A stretch of 64,000 bases of DNA from the NCBI RefSeq assembly GCF_900100925.1, contig NZ_FNKO01000002.1, positions 1,674,001-1,738,000 of the forward strand, read 5' to 3'. The stretch comes from Actinopolyspora saharensis (GTDB taxonomy: Bacteria; Actinomycetota; Actinomycetes; Mycobacteriales; Pseudonocardiaceae). Below the pieces are notes generated by a model. That model searched no databases, was not told the DNA's origin, and saw only the letters and a program-made list of their open reading frames with translations. Of the stretch, positions 18,172 through 27,517 are shown piece by piece; position 1 is the stretch's first letter; each line of letters opens with the position of its first letter. Made by a program: the position numbers and the translations under genes.

Positions 18172-19455
18172 GTGCGCATCCTCGTGATTGGTGCAGGTGG
18201 CAGGGAACACGCGATCGTGCTGGCGCTTTCCCGCGATCCCGCAGTGACCGCTCTGGCGTGTGCCCCGGGCAACGCGGGAACCTCGGTACTCGCCGAGTCC
18301 TACCCGGTCGACGTGTCCGATCCGGCCTCGGTGACCGAGCTCGCCGTCGGGTGGCGAGCCGATCTGGTGGTGCTCGGCCCGGAGACCCCGTTGGTCGCGG
18401 GTGTGGCCGACGCGCTCCGCGCCGAGGGAATCGCCTGCTTCGGCCCTTCCAGAGCCGCCGCTCGCATCGAGGGTTCCAAGGCCTTCGCCAAGGACGTGAT
18501 GCTCTCGGCCGGGGTGCCGACGGCACACAGCGAAACGGTGGACAACCCGGCCAAGCTGGACGCGGCGCTGGTCAACTTCGGCCCCACCTGGGTGGTCAAG
18601 GACGACGGGCTGGCCGGTGGCAAGGGCGTGCTGGTCACCGAGGACTTCGACGCGGCACGCGCCCACGCGCTGAAGCTGCTGGAGGACGGGCACCCGGTGC
18701 TGCTCGAATCGTTCCTGGACGGCCCCGAGGCGTCCCTGCTGTGCCTGGTCGACGGTTCGACGGTGCGCCCGCTGCTGCCCGCGCAGGACTTCAAGCGGGT
18801 CGGCGACGGGGACGTCGGCCCGAACACCGGTGGCATGGGCGCCTACGCCCCGCTGCCGTGGGCGGACGAGGGACTGGTCGACGAGGTGGTGCGCACCGTC
18901 GTCCAACCCACCGTGGACGAGCTGGCCAACCGCGGGACCCCTTTCTCGGGGCTGCTCTACGCGGGGCTGGCGCTGACCTCCTCCGGCCCGCAGGTCGTCG
19001 AGTTCAACTGCCGGTTCGGCGACCCGGAGACCCAGGCTGTGCTGGCGATGCTGCGCACCCCGTTGGCGGGCCTGCTCGACGCGGTTGCCCGGGGTGAGCT
19101 GGCCGAGCAGCCCGAGCTGGAGTGGTTGCCGGGCGCCGCCGTGACGGTGGTCCTCGCCGCGGAGGGCTACCCAGGGCGGCCGCGCGTCGACGAGCCGATC
19201 GGCGGTTCCGACGGGCCCGGGGTGCTGCACTCCGGAACCCGGACCCGTCCGGACGGGAGCGTGGTCTCCGCGGGCGGTCGGGTGCTGTCGGTGGTGGGCA
19301 CCGGAGCGGACCTGGAGTCCGCGCGGGAGGAGGTCTACCGCCGGGTCGATGCGGTCCACCTGCCGGGTGCGCACTACCGCACCGACATCGCGGCCCGCGC
19401 GGCCCGTGGCGAGATCGAGATGCCCCGCGTGGCCGACTCGGTCCGCAACTCCTGA
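18172..19455 (+). CDS. purD: Phosphoribosylamine-glycine ligase
   Basis: PurD (GAR synthetase) couples phosphoribosylamine to glycine with ATP, the second step of purine synthesis. The protein has 427 residues with an N-domain beginning [14 protein letters not shown], the ATP-grasp loop [13 protein letters not shown] (about 142-154), the family signature [11 protein letters not shown] and a C-terminal sandwich domain. GTG 18172 immediately precedes the conserved start; the extra upstream residues of the open frame are not family-like. It is divergent from glpQ. Confidence 0.96.
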   Translation: MRILVIGAGGREHAIVLALSRDPAVTALACAPGNAGTSVLAESYPVDVSDPASVTELAVGWRADLVVLGPETPLVAGVADALRAEGIACFGPSRAAARIEGSKAFAKDVMLSAGVPTAHSETVDNPAKLDAALVNFGPTWVVKDDGLAGGKGVLVTEDFDAARAHALKLLEDGHPVLLESFLDGPEASLLCLVDGSTVRPLLPAQDFKRVGDGDVGPNTGGMGAYAPLPWADEGLVDEVVRTVVQPTVDELANRGTPFSGLLYAGLALTSSGPQVVEFNCRFGDPETQAVLAMLRTPLAGLLDAVARGELAEQPELEWLPGAAVTVVLAAEGYPGRPRVDEPIGGSDGPGVLHSGTRTRPDGSVVSAGGRVLSVVGTGADLESAREEVYRRVDAVHLPGAHYRTDIAARAARGEIEMPRVADSVRNS

Positions 19456-19654
19456 GCGACTCCTCCGGCGAACCAGCGGCTCGACCCGTCCGGTTGCGCC
19501 GGTTGCCCGACGTCCCCCGAGATTTCTCGAGCGCGTGGGACCTCAGCCCGGGCGAGTTGTGGGACGCTGGCGGTGATGGCTCCACGCGGTGGGGCGTGCC
19601 CGTGCTCGCCCGCCGCGCTCCGCGGAGCCTCTCCCGTGGTGAGGTGAGCTGAAG

Positions 19655-19843
19655 ATGTGGTGGAAGGTCGTTCTCGGACTGCTCGCGCTCTGGCTGGTGA
19701 TCTCGGTCGGCGGGGCGATCATCGGGTTCGTGGTCAAGGGACTGTTCTGGATCGCCGTGCTCGGCGGCGCGCTGTTCCTGGCCACGGCCGCGGTCGGTTG
19801 GGCGAAGAAGGACGACAAGCAGCTGAGGAACCGTTCGCGGTGA
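19655..19843 (+). CDS. Small two-helix membrane protein
   Basis: This 62-residue protein has two hydrophobic segments (residues 4-28 and 30-50) and a basic C-terminal tail (KKDDKQLRNRSR). ATG 19655 has a GAGGTGAGC-like ribosome binding site upstream. It lies 199 nt after purD on the same strand, and no family is recognised. Confidence 0.6.
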   Translation: MWWKVVLGLLALWLVISVGGAIIGFVVKGLFWIAVLGGALFLATAAVGWAKKDDKQLRNRSR

Positions 19844-19932
19844 ACCGTGGTCCGGCGTGTGCACCGGTCCTGCCCGGGCACGCGCCGGAGGGAAACCGGC
19901 GCCGGGAAACCGGTGCCGGACTCCGTGGCGGG

Positions 19933-20574
19933 TCAGCGGCCCTCCGCGGGAGTGGACAGCCCGCGTGAGCGCAGCACCTCGCGCGCGTGCTCGGGACCCT
20001 GCCAGAGCTCGGCGGCGAGCCCCGCTCGACGGGCCGCCTCGACGTTGGCGGGCCCGTCGTCGAAGAACAGGCACTGCCCCGGTGCGGCCCCGAGCCGGTC
20101 CAGCAGTATGCGCCAGATTCCCTCGTCGGGTTTCGCCGTTCCCAGGTCACCGGAGAAGAGCAGCCGCCGGAAGTGCCGCGTCCAGGGCATCCGTTCCACG
20201 GTTCGCGCGAACGTGACCGGGGCGTTGGACAGCAGGGCCAGCTCGGACGACCGCGAGCCGAGCTCCCGGAGCAGGGCGAGGGTGCCCGGATCGAACTCCG
20301 ACCACCCGGCGACGTCGATCCGGGTCAGCTTCTCGGCCTGCGCCGCGTCCACGCTCCGGTCCAGCCGTCCGGCCACGGCCTTCCAGTACTCGTGGTCGGC
20401 GAGCCCCCGGTCGTAGGCGTCGCGCTCGGCGAAGTACGCGGTCGTCACCTCGGCGAGGCCCGAATCGTCGAGTCCCAGCTCGGCCGCGATCCGCGGCAGC
20501 GCCTCGGTGGGCCTGCTTATGACGCCACCGTAGTCGAAGACCAACCAGCGCGGGGGTTCGAGCGAGTCGGACAC
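19933..20574 (-). CDS. HAD-superfamily hydrolase (phosphatase-like)
   Basis: This 213-residue HAD phosphatase has motif I LVFDYGGV with the nucleophile Asp14, a helical cap domain at about residues 22-95, motif II LALLSNAP, motif III Lys in FSGDLGTAKPDEGIW, and motif IV LFFDDGPANVEAAR. FDYGGV is the form seen in the epoxide-hydrolase-N-terminal and YihX-type HAD phosphatases. AGGAGG upstream of GTG 20574 fixes the start. The substrate is unknown. Confidence 0.86.
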   Translation of the reverse strand: MSDSLEPPRWLVFDYGGVISRPTEALPRIAAELGLDDSGLAEVTTAYFAERDAYDRGLADHEYWKAVAGRLDRSVDAAQAEKLTRIDVAGWSEFDPGTLALLRELGSRSSELALLSNAPVTFARTVERMPWTRHFRRLLFSGDLGTAKPDEGIWRILLDRLGAAPGQCLFFDDGPANVEAARRAGLAAELWQGPEHAREVLRSRGLSTPAEGR

Positions 20575-20740
20575 GTCCGGCGACCTCCTGGGAACTGCTC
20601 TCGAGTTGGTTCGCTTGGCGGTGCGAGCGGCCCGGGTGGTGCGTCTCGGAGCCGAGGGCGAGCGCGGACCCGTTCGGAAAGGTTGCCAACCCGTCGGCAC
20701 GGGTGGCAACCGCCCGCTGCGGCGCAGCACTCGCCGGTGC

Positions 20741-21748
20741 TCAGGCGCCCTGGTCCACCCGGCGCAGCACCTCGTCGATGTCGGCCGAGCTCACGTCACC
20801 GTGCGTGACGAACCGCAGTCTGCCGCCCATCGGTACGGCGAGCACGCCGAGCCCGCGCAGCCACTCGAGGCCGTGCTGCACGTCCGGCACGGAGGCCAGC
20901 ACGATGTTCGTCTGCGGCGAGGTGATGTTCCAGCCGCGCTCGACGAGTCCCTCGGCCAGCTTCTTCGCGTTGTCGTGGTCGGTGCGCAGCCTCTCGGTGC
21001 GGTCCAGCGCCACCAGACCGGCCGCGGCCAGCACACCGCCCTGGCGGACGCCGCCGCCGAGCATCTTGCGCATGCGGCGGGCCTGCTCGACGAACTCGGA
21101 GCTGCCCGCCACCGCGGAGCCGACCGGAGCGCCGAGCCCCTTGCTGAGGCAGGTCTGCACCGTGTCCGCGCCCACGGTCAGGGCGGCGGCCGGGACTCCC
21201 AGCGCTGTCGCGGCGTTGAAGATGCGTGCGCCGTCCACGTGAACCCGGAGCCCGTTGTCCTTGGCCGCGGCCACCAGCTGCGCGTGCTCGTCGGGCGGGA
21301 TGACCGTGCCCCCCGCCCCGTTGTGCGTGTTCTCGAGGCAGAGCAGGTTGGTGCGCAGCGCGTCGTAGCGCCCGCTGTCGGCCGCTTCGGAGCGGATCAG
21401 CCGGGGGGTGGGGCGCCCCGGGCCCGCGTCCCAGCTCAGCGGTTCGGGCATTCCGGAGGCGAGCCAGGCGGCCGAACCGAGCTCGTGGGTGAGCACGTGC
21501 GCTTTGCGCGGCGCGAGGAAACGGTCCCCGCGCTGCAGGTGCGCGGAGAGCGCGATCAGGTTCCCCATGGTGCCGCTGGGGACCCACAGCGCCTCCTCGG
21601 TGCCGAGCAGTTCCGCGATTCTGGCTTCCAGCTTCCGCATGGTCGGGTCGCGGTCCAGCACGTCGTCGCCGAGTTCCGCGGCGGCCATGGCCGCCGTCAT
21701 CCGCTCGTCGGGACGTGTCACCGTGTCGGAACGGAGATCGATCGGCAT
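20741..21748 (-). CDS. ltaE: Low-specificity L-threonine aldolase
   Basis: This 335-residue fold-type I PLP enzyme splits L-threonine or allo-threonine into glycine and acetaldehyde. The PLP lysine is Lys203 in TCLSKGLGAPVGS. The opening IDLRSDTVTRP, the GDDVLDRDPT loop, the phosphate contact PSGTMGN and the HVDGARIFNAA aspartate are all present. ATG 21748 was chosen as the common family start; GTG 21760 would add four residues. Neither has a good ribosome binding site. Glycine from it could feed the purine pathway encoded nearby, but no operon link is visible. Confidence 0.9.
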   Translation of the reverse strand: MPIDLRSDTVTRPDERMTAAMAAAELGDDVLDRDPTMRKLEARIAELLGTEEALWVPSGTMGNLIALSAHLQRGDRFLAPRKAHVLTHELGSAAWLASGMPEPLSWDAGPGRPTPRLIRSEAADSGRYDALRTNLLCLENTHNGAGGTVIPPDEHAQLVAAAKDNGLRVHVDGARIFNAATALGVPAAALTVGADTVQTCLSKGLGAPVGSAVAGSSEFVEQARRMRKMLGGGVRQGGVLAAAGLVALDRTERLRTDHDNAKKLAEGLVERGWNITSPQTNIVLASVPDVQHGLEWLRGLGVLAVPMGGRLRFVTHGDVSSADIDEVLRRVDQGA

Positions 21749-21927
21749 CAAATTGGTCACGAACGGATCACACCATACGGGTGCGTCGGCGGGGAATCGG
21801 GTGTTCGCAGGCGGGGCGGTCCCGCTTCCGGCGGGGGTGTGGTGATCGCCCCCGGTGGACGTGCAACCGTGAAGGGCGGACGTTCCGTCCTGGTACGTGT
21901 CGGCACGCAACGAGCGGAGGCTTCCGC

Positions 21928-22446
21928 GTGGACCAACGCGAGGAGCAGGAGTTCGCGGAGTACTTCGCGGCTCGGCGGGAGGCCGTGCGTCGGATGGCGT
22001 ACATGATGTGCGGCGATTGGCATCGCGCGGACGACCTCGCCCAGAGCGCTTTCATCGCGGTACACCGCAAGTGGCGCAAGATACGCGACAAGGACGCGCT
22101 GGACGCCTACGTCCGGAGGACCCTCACGCGTGCGGTGATCGACGAGTCGCGGAAACCGTGGCGCCGGGAACGGACGGTGGAGCAGCTCCCCGAGCGGCCC
22201 GCCGGGAACCCGGACGTGGACGACTCCGTGGCCACGCGCCGCACCCTGCTCGCCGGATTGCGCATGGTGCCGCCCAAGCAGCGGGCCGTGCTGGTGCTGC
22301 GCTATCTGGAAGGACTCGACGTGGCCGGAGTCGCCGAGATCATGAAGTGCAGCGAGGGCAATGTGAAGAGCCAGACGGCGCGGGGGCTGGAAGCGCTCCG
22401 AACCGCTCTGGGGGACTCGCTCGGCGATCTGCGGTCGATGTCGTGA
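21928..22446 (+). CDS. SigE-family ECF sigma factor
   Basis: This is a 172-residue ECF sigma factor. Region 2 reads RMAYMMCGDWHRADDLAQSAFIAVHRKW (about residues 20-47) and region 4 PPKQRAVLVLRYLEGL, then VAEIMKCSEGNVKSQTARGLEAL. GCGGAGG 7 nt before GTG 21928 decides the start. The membrane protein at 22459 follows after 12 nt and is probably its regulator. It is a close paralogue of the broken sigma gene at 24393, suggesting a local duplication. Confidence 0.9.
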   Translation: MDQREEQEFAEYFAARREAVRRMAYMMCGDWHRADDLAQSAFIAVHRKWRKIRDKDALDAYVRRTLTRAVIDESRKPWRRERTVEQLPERPAGNPDVDDSVATRRTLLAGLRMVPPKQRAVLVLRYLEGLDVAGVAEIMKCSEGNVKSQTARGLEALRTALGDSLGDLRSMS

Positions 22447-22458
22447 GGAGGTCGGACA

Positions 22459-23139
22459 GTGCAGGAGCGTGATCTAACCGAGCTGTTCCGGGAGGCGGCC
22501 GAGGCCGCACCCGAGGCCACGTTCGACGAGAACGACGTGGCCAGGGCTTCCCGCCGGGTGACGGCTCGCAGGCGGATCGGTGCCGTCGGGGGGTCCACGG
22601 CGGTGCTGGCCGTGCTGGTCACCGGTGTCGGCTTCGGCGCGGGCTGGTTCGAGCCGGAGGTCAGCACCAGGGCCGATCCGCCGCCGAGCGCTTCGGCTCC
22701 GGAAGGCCCGGAGCCGCGTTCGGGGGGCGCGGACGAGGCTCCCACGATGCTCTCCGTCCCGGGCGGGGGCACGTCGAGCGAGTGCGGTCCGCCGGACCAG
22801 CGGCTGGCGGGTGAGCTCTCGGAGGAGCTGCCCGAGGTCTCCGAGGCGAGCGCGCCCGTGGCGGCTGCGGACTGTCCGCCCGAGGCGAAGACGGCCTCCT
22901 TCCAGCTGAGCCGGGGTCAGGCCAGCGGTAACGTGGCCGTGGTCCTCAGCCCGGCGGCCGCTGCCCCCGACGGGGGCGACGCCGAGCTGGAACGCAAGGA
23001 CGACGGCGGGGTGGAGGTGACCGTCCGCGCGAGCAGCGGCCGGGAGCTGACGCTGCGCAGCAGCCCGGACAGCGGTGGGCCCGCCCCTTACGCCGGGCAG
23101 CTGCGCGACATCGCCGAGCGACTGGCCGGCGAGTTGTGA
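22459..23139 (+). CDS. Membrane-anchored partner of ECF sigma factor (putative anti-sigma)
   Basis: This 226-residue protein has a cytoplasmic N-terminal segment of about 45 residues (LTELFREAAEAAPEATFDENDV), one transmembrane helix (residues 44-62, GGSTAVLAVLVTGVGFGAG) and an exported, Pro/Glu/Ser-rich outer domain with two Cys. No zinc-binding HxxxCxxC motif is present, so it is not a classical ZAS anti-sigma. Its position and layout match the second pair at 24930. Anti-sigma activity is inferred from context. Confidence 0.65.
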   Translation: MQERDLTELFREAAEAAPEATFDENDVARASRRVTARRRIGAVGGSTAVLAVLVTGVGFGAGWFEPEVSTRADPPPSASAPEGPEPRSGGADEAPTMLSVPGGGTSSECGPPDQRLAGELSEELPEVSEASAPVAAADCPPEAKTASFQLSRGQASGNVAVVLSPAAAAPDGGDAELERKDDGGVEVTVRASSGRELTLRSSPDSGGPAPYAGQLRDIAERLAGEL

Positions 23140-23222
23140 TCCAGCCGCTCGTGAGCCCGCCGGGGGCGGTGCTCGTGGTGGTTTCGCCCACCAGAGTGGT
23201 ACGGGCGTGCCATTTTTTGGGT

Positions 23223-23253
23223 AGGGTGGTCCGCGGAAGAGGTTGACCACCCT
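23223..23253 (+). promoter_or_regulatory. Perfect 9-bp inverted repeat in the leader of the SMR exporter
   Basis: AGGGTGGTC (23223-23231) and GACCACCCT (23245-23253) flank a 13-nt loop, 22 nt before the start of the SMR gene. It could be a TetR operator (a TetR gene lies downstream) or an RNA attenuator. I could not match it to the guanidine I, II or III riboswitch consensus. Confidence 0.5.
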
Positions 23254-23274
23254 CCCGTGGAAAGGCGAGCTGTC

Positions 23275-23598
23275 ATGGCCTGGCTGGTGTTGCTCCTCTC
23301 CGGTCTCCTCGAGGCCGGGTGGGCCGTTTCCCTGAAGCTCTCGGAGGGGTTCAGCAGGCTCGTGCCGAGCGCGGCCTTCCTCGTGTTCGCGGCGGGCAGC
23401 TTCGCCGGGCTCGCCTGGGCGATGCGCGCGCTGCCGGTCGGCCCGGCCTACGCGGTCTGGACCGGCGTGGGCGCCGCGCTGACCGCCGTGATCGGCATGG
23501 TCTGGCTCGGCGACGCCGTCTCCGCGGTCAAGGTGGTCTCGATCGTGCTGATCGTGGCCGGTGTGCTCGGGTTGAACCTGGCCGGAGGTGGGCACTGA
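23275..23598 (+). CDS. SMR-family exporter, SugE/Gdx-like
   Basis: This 107-residue protein has four hydrophobic helices, the standard small multidrug resistance size. The essential membrane Glu is in LSGLLEAGWAVSLKLSEGF (Glu13). The family motif AYAVWTGVGAALTAVIGM follows in helix 3. GWAVSLKLSEGF is closer to SugE/Gdx guanidinium exporters than to EmrE-like pumps, and the true substrate could be guanidinium. ATG 23275 is used. A TetR gene follows 85 nt downstream on the same strand, a common exporter-regulator pair. Confidence 0.88.
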   Translation: MAWLVLLLSGLLEAGWAVSLKLSEGFSRLVPSAAFLVFAAGSFAGLAWAMRALPVGPAYAVWTGVGAALTAVIGMVWLGDAVSAVKVVSIVLIVAGVLGLNLAGGGH

Positions 23599-23683
23599 GC
23601 CGCCCGCCCGCCGCGGACCCGCTCGCGCGGGCGGTGCGCGTGCGGCCTCTTCCGGACGAGCGTCTTTGCCTAGGATCGGCACG

Positions 23684-24268
23684 ATGACGGCGGCGAGCAC
23701 TCCGAAGGGCGAACGACGGCGGAACCTGCTGGTGGTGGCCGCGGCCGAACTGCTGACCGAAGGGGGCTTCGCGGCTGTGAGGCACCGCGCTGTCGCCGAG
23801 CGCGCCGGGCTGCCGCTGGCCTCGACGACCTACTACTTCGGTTCGCTCGACGAGCTGATCGGCGCCGCTGTGCGGCACGAGGCCGAGGGGGAGCTGGCCG
23901 AGGGGCGGCGACGGCTCGAACTGCTCTCGGAACAGCCGCACGGCACGGCGGACGTCATCGAGCTGGTCCTGGACCTGCTGCTGGGGACCGCGTCGCGGGA
24001 GGGCGGCACGGAGTCGGTGCTGCTGCGCTACGAGCGGCTGGTCGGTTCACCGCGCAGACCCGCCCTGGCCGAGCTGATGCGCGAGTTGGCCGCGCGGTTG
24101 CACGAGCTGCTCGGCGAGATCTTCACCAGGTCGGGCGTGGAGATCAGCGGGGACCGGATGTTCGAGCTGATCGCCCTGGTGGACGGTGCCGTGGTCAACG
24201 CGCTGATCGAGAGCGACCCGGATCCCAGGGGCGCGGCCCGGCGGATGCTGCGCGCCCAGCTGCTCTGA
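23684..24268 (+). CDS. TetR-family transcriptional regulator
   Basis: This 194-residue protein has an N-terminal helix-turn-helix (residues 12-58): NLLVVAAAELLTEGGFAAV, RHRAVAERAGLP and STTYYFGSLDELI. The remainder is a helical effector domain. It lies directly downstream of the SMR exporter, so it probably represses that gene, and the inverted repeat at 23223-23253 is a candidate operator. ATG 23684 is 9 residues before the first helix. Confidence 0.87.
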   Translation: MTAASTPKGERRRNLLVVAAAELLTEGGFAAVRHRAVAERAGLPLASTTYYFGSLDELIGAAVRHEAEGELAEGRRRLELLSEQPHGTADVIELVLDLLLGTASREGGTESVLLRYERLVGSPRRPALAELMRELAARLHELLGEIFTRSGVEISGDRMFELIALVDGAVVNALIESDPDPRGAARRMLRAQLL

Positions 24269-24392
24269 CCCCGCCCGCTCCGGACGGTCGACCGGTTCGA
24301 CCCGGTGAACCACGACGAGTCCCGTCCCGCGTGCAACCTCCTCCCGGATCCGCGCGTATCAGGGGGTGCGGCACGGAAGAGGGGTGTGGCCA

Positions 24393-24930
24393 ATGCGGGA
24401 GAGCGAAGAGTCGTTCCGGGCCTTCGCACGTACTCACACGACACAGTTGCGGCGCTCGGCCTATCTGCTGTGCGGTGACTGACCTGGCCGAGGACCTGGT
24501 GCAGAACACGCTCGTCAAGCTCTACCGGGCGTGGTGGCGGATCAACGAGAACACCGCCGTGCGCTACGCGCGCAAGACCCTGATGCGGGTCTGGCTCGAC
24601 GAGCGGCGCCGACCGTGGCGGCGGGTCGAACGCGGCTACGGCGCCGTTCCCGAGCAGGCGCACGTCGAGAGCGACCCCGCCGTGCTCGGGCAGCGCGGTT
24701 GCACCAGGGACCTGGTGCTGGAGGCGCTGTCCGGGTTGCCTGCCAGGCAGCGGGCCGTGCTGGTGCTGCGCTACTGGGAGGACCTGCCCGTCTCCGAGAC
24801 CGCCGCGATCATGCGGTGCTCCGAGGGGACCGTCAAGAGTCAGGCGTCCAAGGGGTTGCGCAGTCTCCGGACCGAAATCGTGGAACGCGATCCCGAGCAG
24901 GCCGGGGTCGTGGCCGAAGGGACAGTGTGA
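24393..24930 (+). pseudogene. SigE-family ECF sigma factor interrupted by a frameshift
   Basis: ATG 24393 opens a proper sigma start (FRAFARTHTTQLRRSAYLLCGD) that hits TGA at 24480-24482, just where the family has CGDWHLAEDLVQ. The rest of the gene continues in another frame from LAEDLVQNTLVKLYRAW to 24930, with intact region 4 (LPARQRAVLVLRYWEDL, IMRCSEGTVKSQASKGL). The join GACTGACCTG is explained by loss of two bases from GACTGGCACCTG. The downstream partner gene overlaps its stop by one base and is intact, so the break may be recent, a sequencing error, or a rare recoding site. Confidence 0.8.
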
Positions 24931-25724
24931 TGGACGAACAGCTGTTGCGGGAACGCATGACAGCGGCCGTCGACGGGGAGCCGCCGCTGGGGCTCGATCC
25001 GGAGCGGGCGGCCGACGAGGCCATCCGGCGCAGCAAGCGGCGCAGGGCCACGATCGGGAGCGGGGTGGCCACCGTGGCCGTGGTCGGCGCGGTGGCCGTG
25101 CTGCCGGGGGTGGCGGGCTCAGGGGGCGGCCAGCAGCTCGCCCCGGCCGCGTCCTCCTCCACTTCGGGAGGAGCGGAGAGCGCTCGGCCCCACCCCGGTC
25201 AGCAACGGATCGACCAGCTCGCCCGACACGCGGTCGAGAAGGTCTCCGAGCTCCGTCCGCAAGCTCGCGACGTCCGGGCGAGCGAGGCGAAGTACGTCGG
25301 CGGAGGCGAGAAGCTCCCCGCCCACCTGTCGATCACCGTCGCGTTCGTCGACTCCCAGGGGCCCGCCGCGATCGAGATCGACGTGTTCCCCGACGGCGTT
25401 CCCGGCGGGGTGAACCTCGGCGAGGGGGACAGCTTCCAGCTTCGGGGCGGGAAGCGCGACGGAGCGGGATCCGGAGACGGGGACACTTCGAAGGGACCGC
25501 AGGGTTCGGAGGGCGATTCGAGCGCTTCGAAGACCGGCGAGCTGTCACCGAACCCGTCGGTGAGGCAGCTGACCAGGGAGCGTGCGGACGGATCGGTGGT
25601 TTACGTCGCTGCGGGTGCGCCCGCGGACGCCTCGCGGGAGCAGCGGATGCGGGAGAGCCCGGTGATGCCCCGCTGGCAACTGGCCCGGTTCGCCTCCGAC
25701 TCGAAGTTCCGGCTCGACCGCTGA
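24930..25724 (+). CDS. Membrane-anchored partner of the frameshifted sigma factor (putative anti-sigma)
   Basis: This 264-residue protein has an N-terminal cytoplasmic segment of about 45 residues (LLRERMTAAVDGEPPLGLDPERAADEAI), one membrane helix near residues 50-70 (VATVAVVGAVAVLPGVAG) and an exported domain with a Gly/Ser/Asp-rich linker. The layout matches the protein at 22459. ATG 24930 shares its A with the TGA of the sigma gene, so translation of the two is coupled. A role as anti-sigma or sensor is inferred from context. Confidence 0.68.
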   Translation: MDEQLLRERMTAAVDGEPPLGLDPERAADEAIRRSKRRRATIGSGVATVAVVGAVAVLPGVAGSGGGQQLAPAASSSTSGGAESARPHPGQQRIDQLARHAVEKVSELRPQARDVRASEAKYVGGGEKLPAHLSITVAFVDSQGPAAIEIDVFPDGVPGGVNLGEGDSFQLRGGKRDGAGSGDGDTSKGPQGSEGDSSASKTGELSPNPSVRQLTRERADGSVVYVAAGAPADASREQRMRESPVMPRWQLARFASDSKFRLDR

Positions 25725-25883
25725 GTGCCGGGGTGCTCGTCCGGGTGAGGTCCGGGTGGCGCCACCCGGACCTCACCCGGCGGCAGCGAGACCGTGCTGC
25801 TGCTGTCGGGGAAAACTCCCGATTACAGGCAAAATTGGAGCTCCGGCGTCGTGCGATCCGGGCCGCCGGTATCCTTGCCGGAC

Positions 25884-27317
25884 GTGACGGACAAGCCCAG
25901 CATTCCCGACGCACTGGCCAGCAGGTACGCCTCACCGGAGCTGGTGAAGCTCTGGTCCCCGGAGCACAAGATCGTCCTGGAGCGAAAGCTGTGGCTCGCG
26001 GTGCTGCGGGCGCAGTCCGAGCTCGGCGTCGAGGTCCCCGCCGAGGCCGTCGCGGACTACGAGCGGGTCCTGGAGCGGGTGGACCTGGAGTCGATCGCCG
26101 AGCGGGAGCGCGTCACCAGGCACGACGTCAAGGCGCGCATCGAGGAGTTCAACGAACTCGCCGGGCACGAGCACGTGCACAAGGGCATGACCTCGCGCGA
26201 CCTGACCGAGAACGTGGAGCAGCTGCAGGTTCGGCGCAGTCTGGAGCACGCGCGCGACCGCACCGTCGCGGTGCTGGCCAGGCTGGGGCAGCTGGCCGGT
26301 GAGCACGGTGAACTGGTCATGGCGGGGCGTTCGCACAACGTGGCGGCCCAGGCCACCACGCTCGGAAAGCGGTTCGCCACCGCCGCCGACGAGCTGCTCG
26401 TGGCCTACCGCAGGTTGGAGGAGCTGCTCGCGCGCTACCCGCTGCGCGGCATCAAGGGGCCCGTGGGCACTTCCCAGGACGCGCTGGACCTGTTCGACGG
26501 CGACCTGGACAAGTTGACCGAGCTGGAGCGCAGGGTCGCCGGGCACCTGGGCTTCGGCAAGGTGCTCGGCAGCGTCGGGCAGGTCTACCCCAGGTCCCTC
26601 GACTTCGAGGTGCTGACCGCGCTCTCGCAGCTGGCCGCGGCACCCGCCAGCCTGGCCAAGACCATCCGGCTGATGGCGGGCCAGGAGCTGGTCACCGAGG
26701 GCTTCAAGCCGGGGCAGGTCGGTTCCAGCGCGATGCCGCACAAGATGAACACGCGCTCCTGCGAGCGGGTCAACGGCCTCGCCGTGGTGCTGCGCGGCTA
26801 CGTCTCGATGTCCAGCGAGCTCGCCGGCGACCAGTGGAACGAGGGGGACGTCTCCTGCTCGGTGGTGCGGCGCGTGGCGCTGCCCGACGCGTTCTTCGCC
26901 TTCGACGGGCTGCTGGAGACCATGCTGACCGTGCTGGACGAGTTCGGCGCCTTCCCGGCCGTGATCGGGCGGGAGCTGGACCGGTACCTGCCGTTCCTGG
27001 CCACCACCAAGGTGCTGATGGCCGCGGTGCGGTCCGGTGTGGGCAGGGAGACCGCGCACGAGGCGATCAAGGAGAACGCCGTGGCGGTGGCCCTGGACAT
27101 GCGCGAGCGGGGGCTGGAGCGCAACGACCTGCTCGACCGGTTGGCCGCTGACGAGCGGCTGCCGCTGGACCGCGAGCGGCTCGGCGAGCTGCTGTCCGAC
27201 CCGCTGGAGTTCACCGGGGCGGCCTCGACTCAGGTGAGCGAGGTGCTCTCCGAGATCAACTCCGTGGTGGAGCGCCACCCCGACGCGGCGGCCTACTCCC
27301 CGGCCCCGATCCTCTGA
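25884..27317 (+). CDS. purB: Adenylosuccinate lyase
   Basis: PurB cleaves SAICAR and adenylosuccinate, releasing fumarate, and so acts twice in purine synthesis. This 477-residue protein belongs to the fumarase/aspartase superfamily, with the C3 signature GSSAMPHKMN (about residues 280-290, catalytic Ser loop), the TSRDLTENVEQL and GRSHNVAAQATTLGKR segments with the catalytic His, and a C-terminal helical domain. GTG 25884 is chosen on the family start. The product of the adjacent purC (SAICAR) is its substrate. Confidence 0.96.
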   Translation: MTDKPSIPDALASRYASPELVKLWSPEHKIVLERKLWLAVLRAQSELGVEVPAEAVADYERVLERVDLESIAERERVTRHDVKARIEEFNELAGHEHVHKGMTSRDLTENVEQLQVRRSLEHARDRTVAVLARLGQLAGEHGELVMAGRSHNVAAQATTLGKRFATAADELLVAYRRLEELLARYPLRGIKGPVGTSQDALDLFDGDLDKLTELERRVAGHLGFGKVLGSVGQVYPRSLDFEVLTALSQLAAAPASLAKTIRLMAGQELVTEGFKPGQVGSSAMPHKMNTRSCERVNGLAVVLRGYVSMSSELAGDQWNEGDVSCSVVRRVALPDAFFAFDGLLETMLTVLDEFGAFPAVIGRELDRYLPFLATTKVLMAAVRSGVGRETAHEAIKENAVAVALDMRERGLERNDLLDRLAADERLPLDRERLGELLSDPLEFTGAASTQVSEVLSEINSVVERHPDAAAYSPAPIL

Positions 27318-27374
27318 ACGGGGAGAGTCGGCGACTCGGGCTGCGCAGTCACTCACTCGGCGGGCCCCGCGGTC

Positions 27375-27470
27375 GGTCGGGCTGCGCAGGCTCGCAAGCA
27401 CCTGCGTTGGCGTGGAGCTCCCGGTCAGGAGTTCCTGTTCGAGAGTTGGCGGCGGCTCGGGGAGTGCGCC
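27375..27470 (-). repeat. Dispersed intergenic repeat, copy D (diverged)
   Basis: Between purB and purC. The core reads GCTCGCAAGCACCTGCGTTGG at 27390-27410, which matches copy E (33473-33493) at 19 of 21 bases and is a diverged reverse complement of the 30249 core. Similarity continues through the GTGGAGCT and GGAGTTCCTG blocks to 27470. It is noncoding. Confidence 0.6.
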
Positions 27471-27517
27471 CGAGCCGCGCGGGCCCGGCGCTCCTCCGCC
27501 CGGACGGGTGAGGCAGA

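Noticed and set aside
23160..23274. Guanidine riboswitch before the SugE-like gene
   Set aside because: The leader lacks the conserved sequences of the guanidine classes that I know; only a simple inverted repeat is present, so I did not call a riboswitch.
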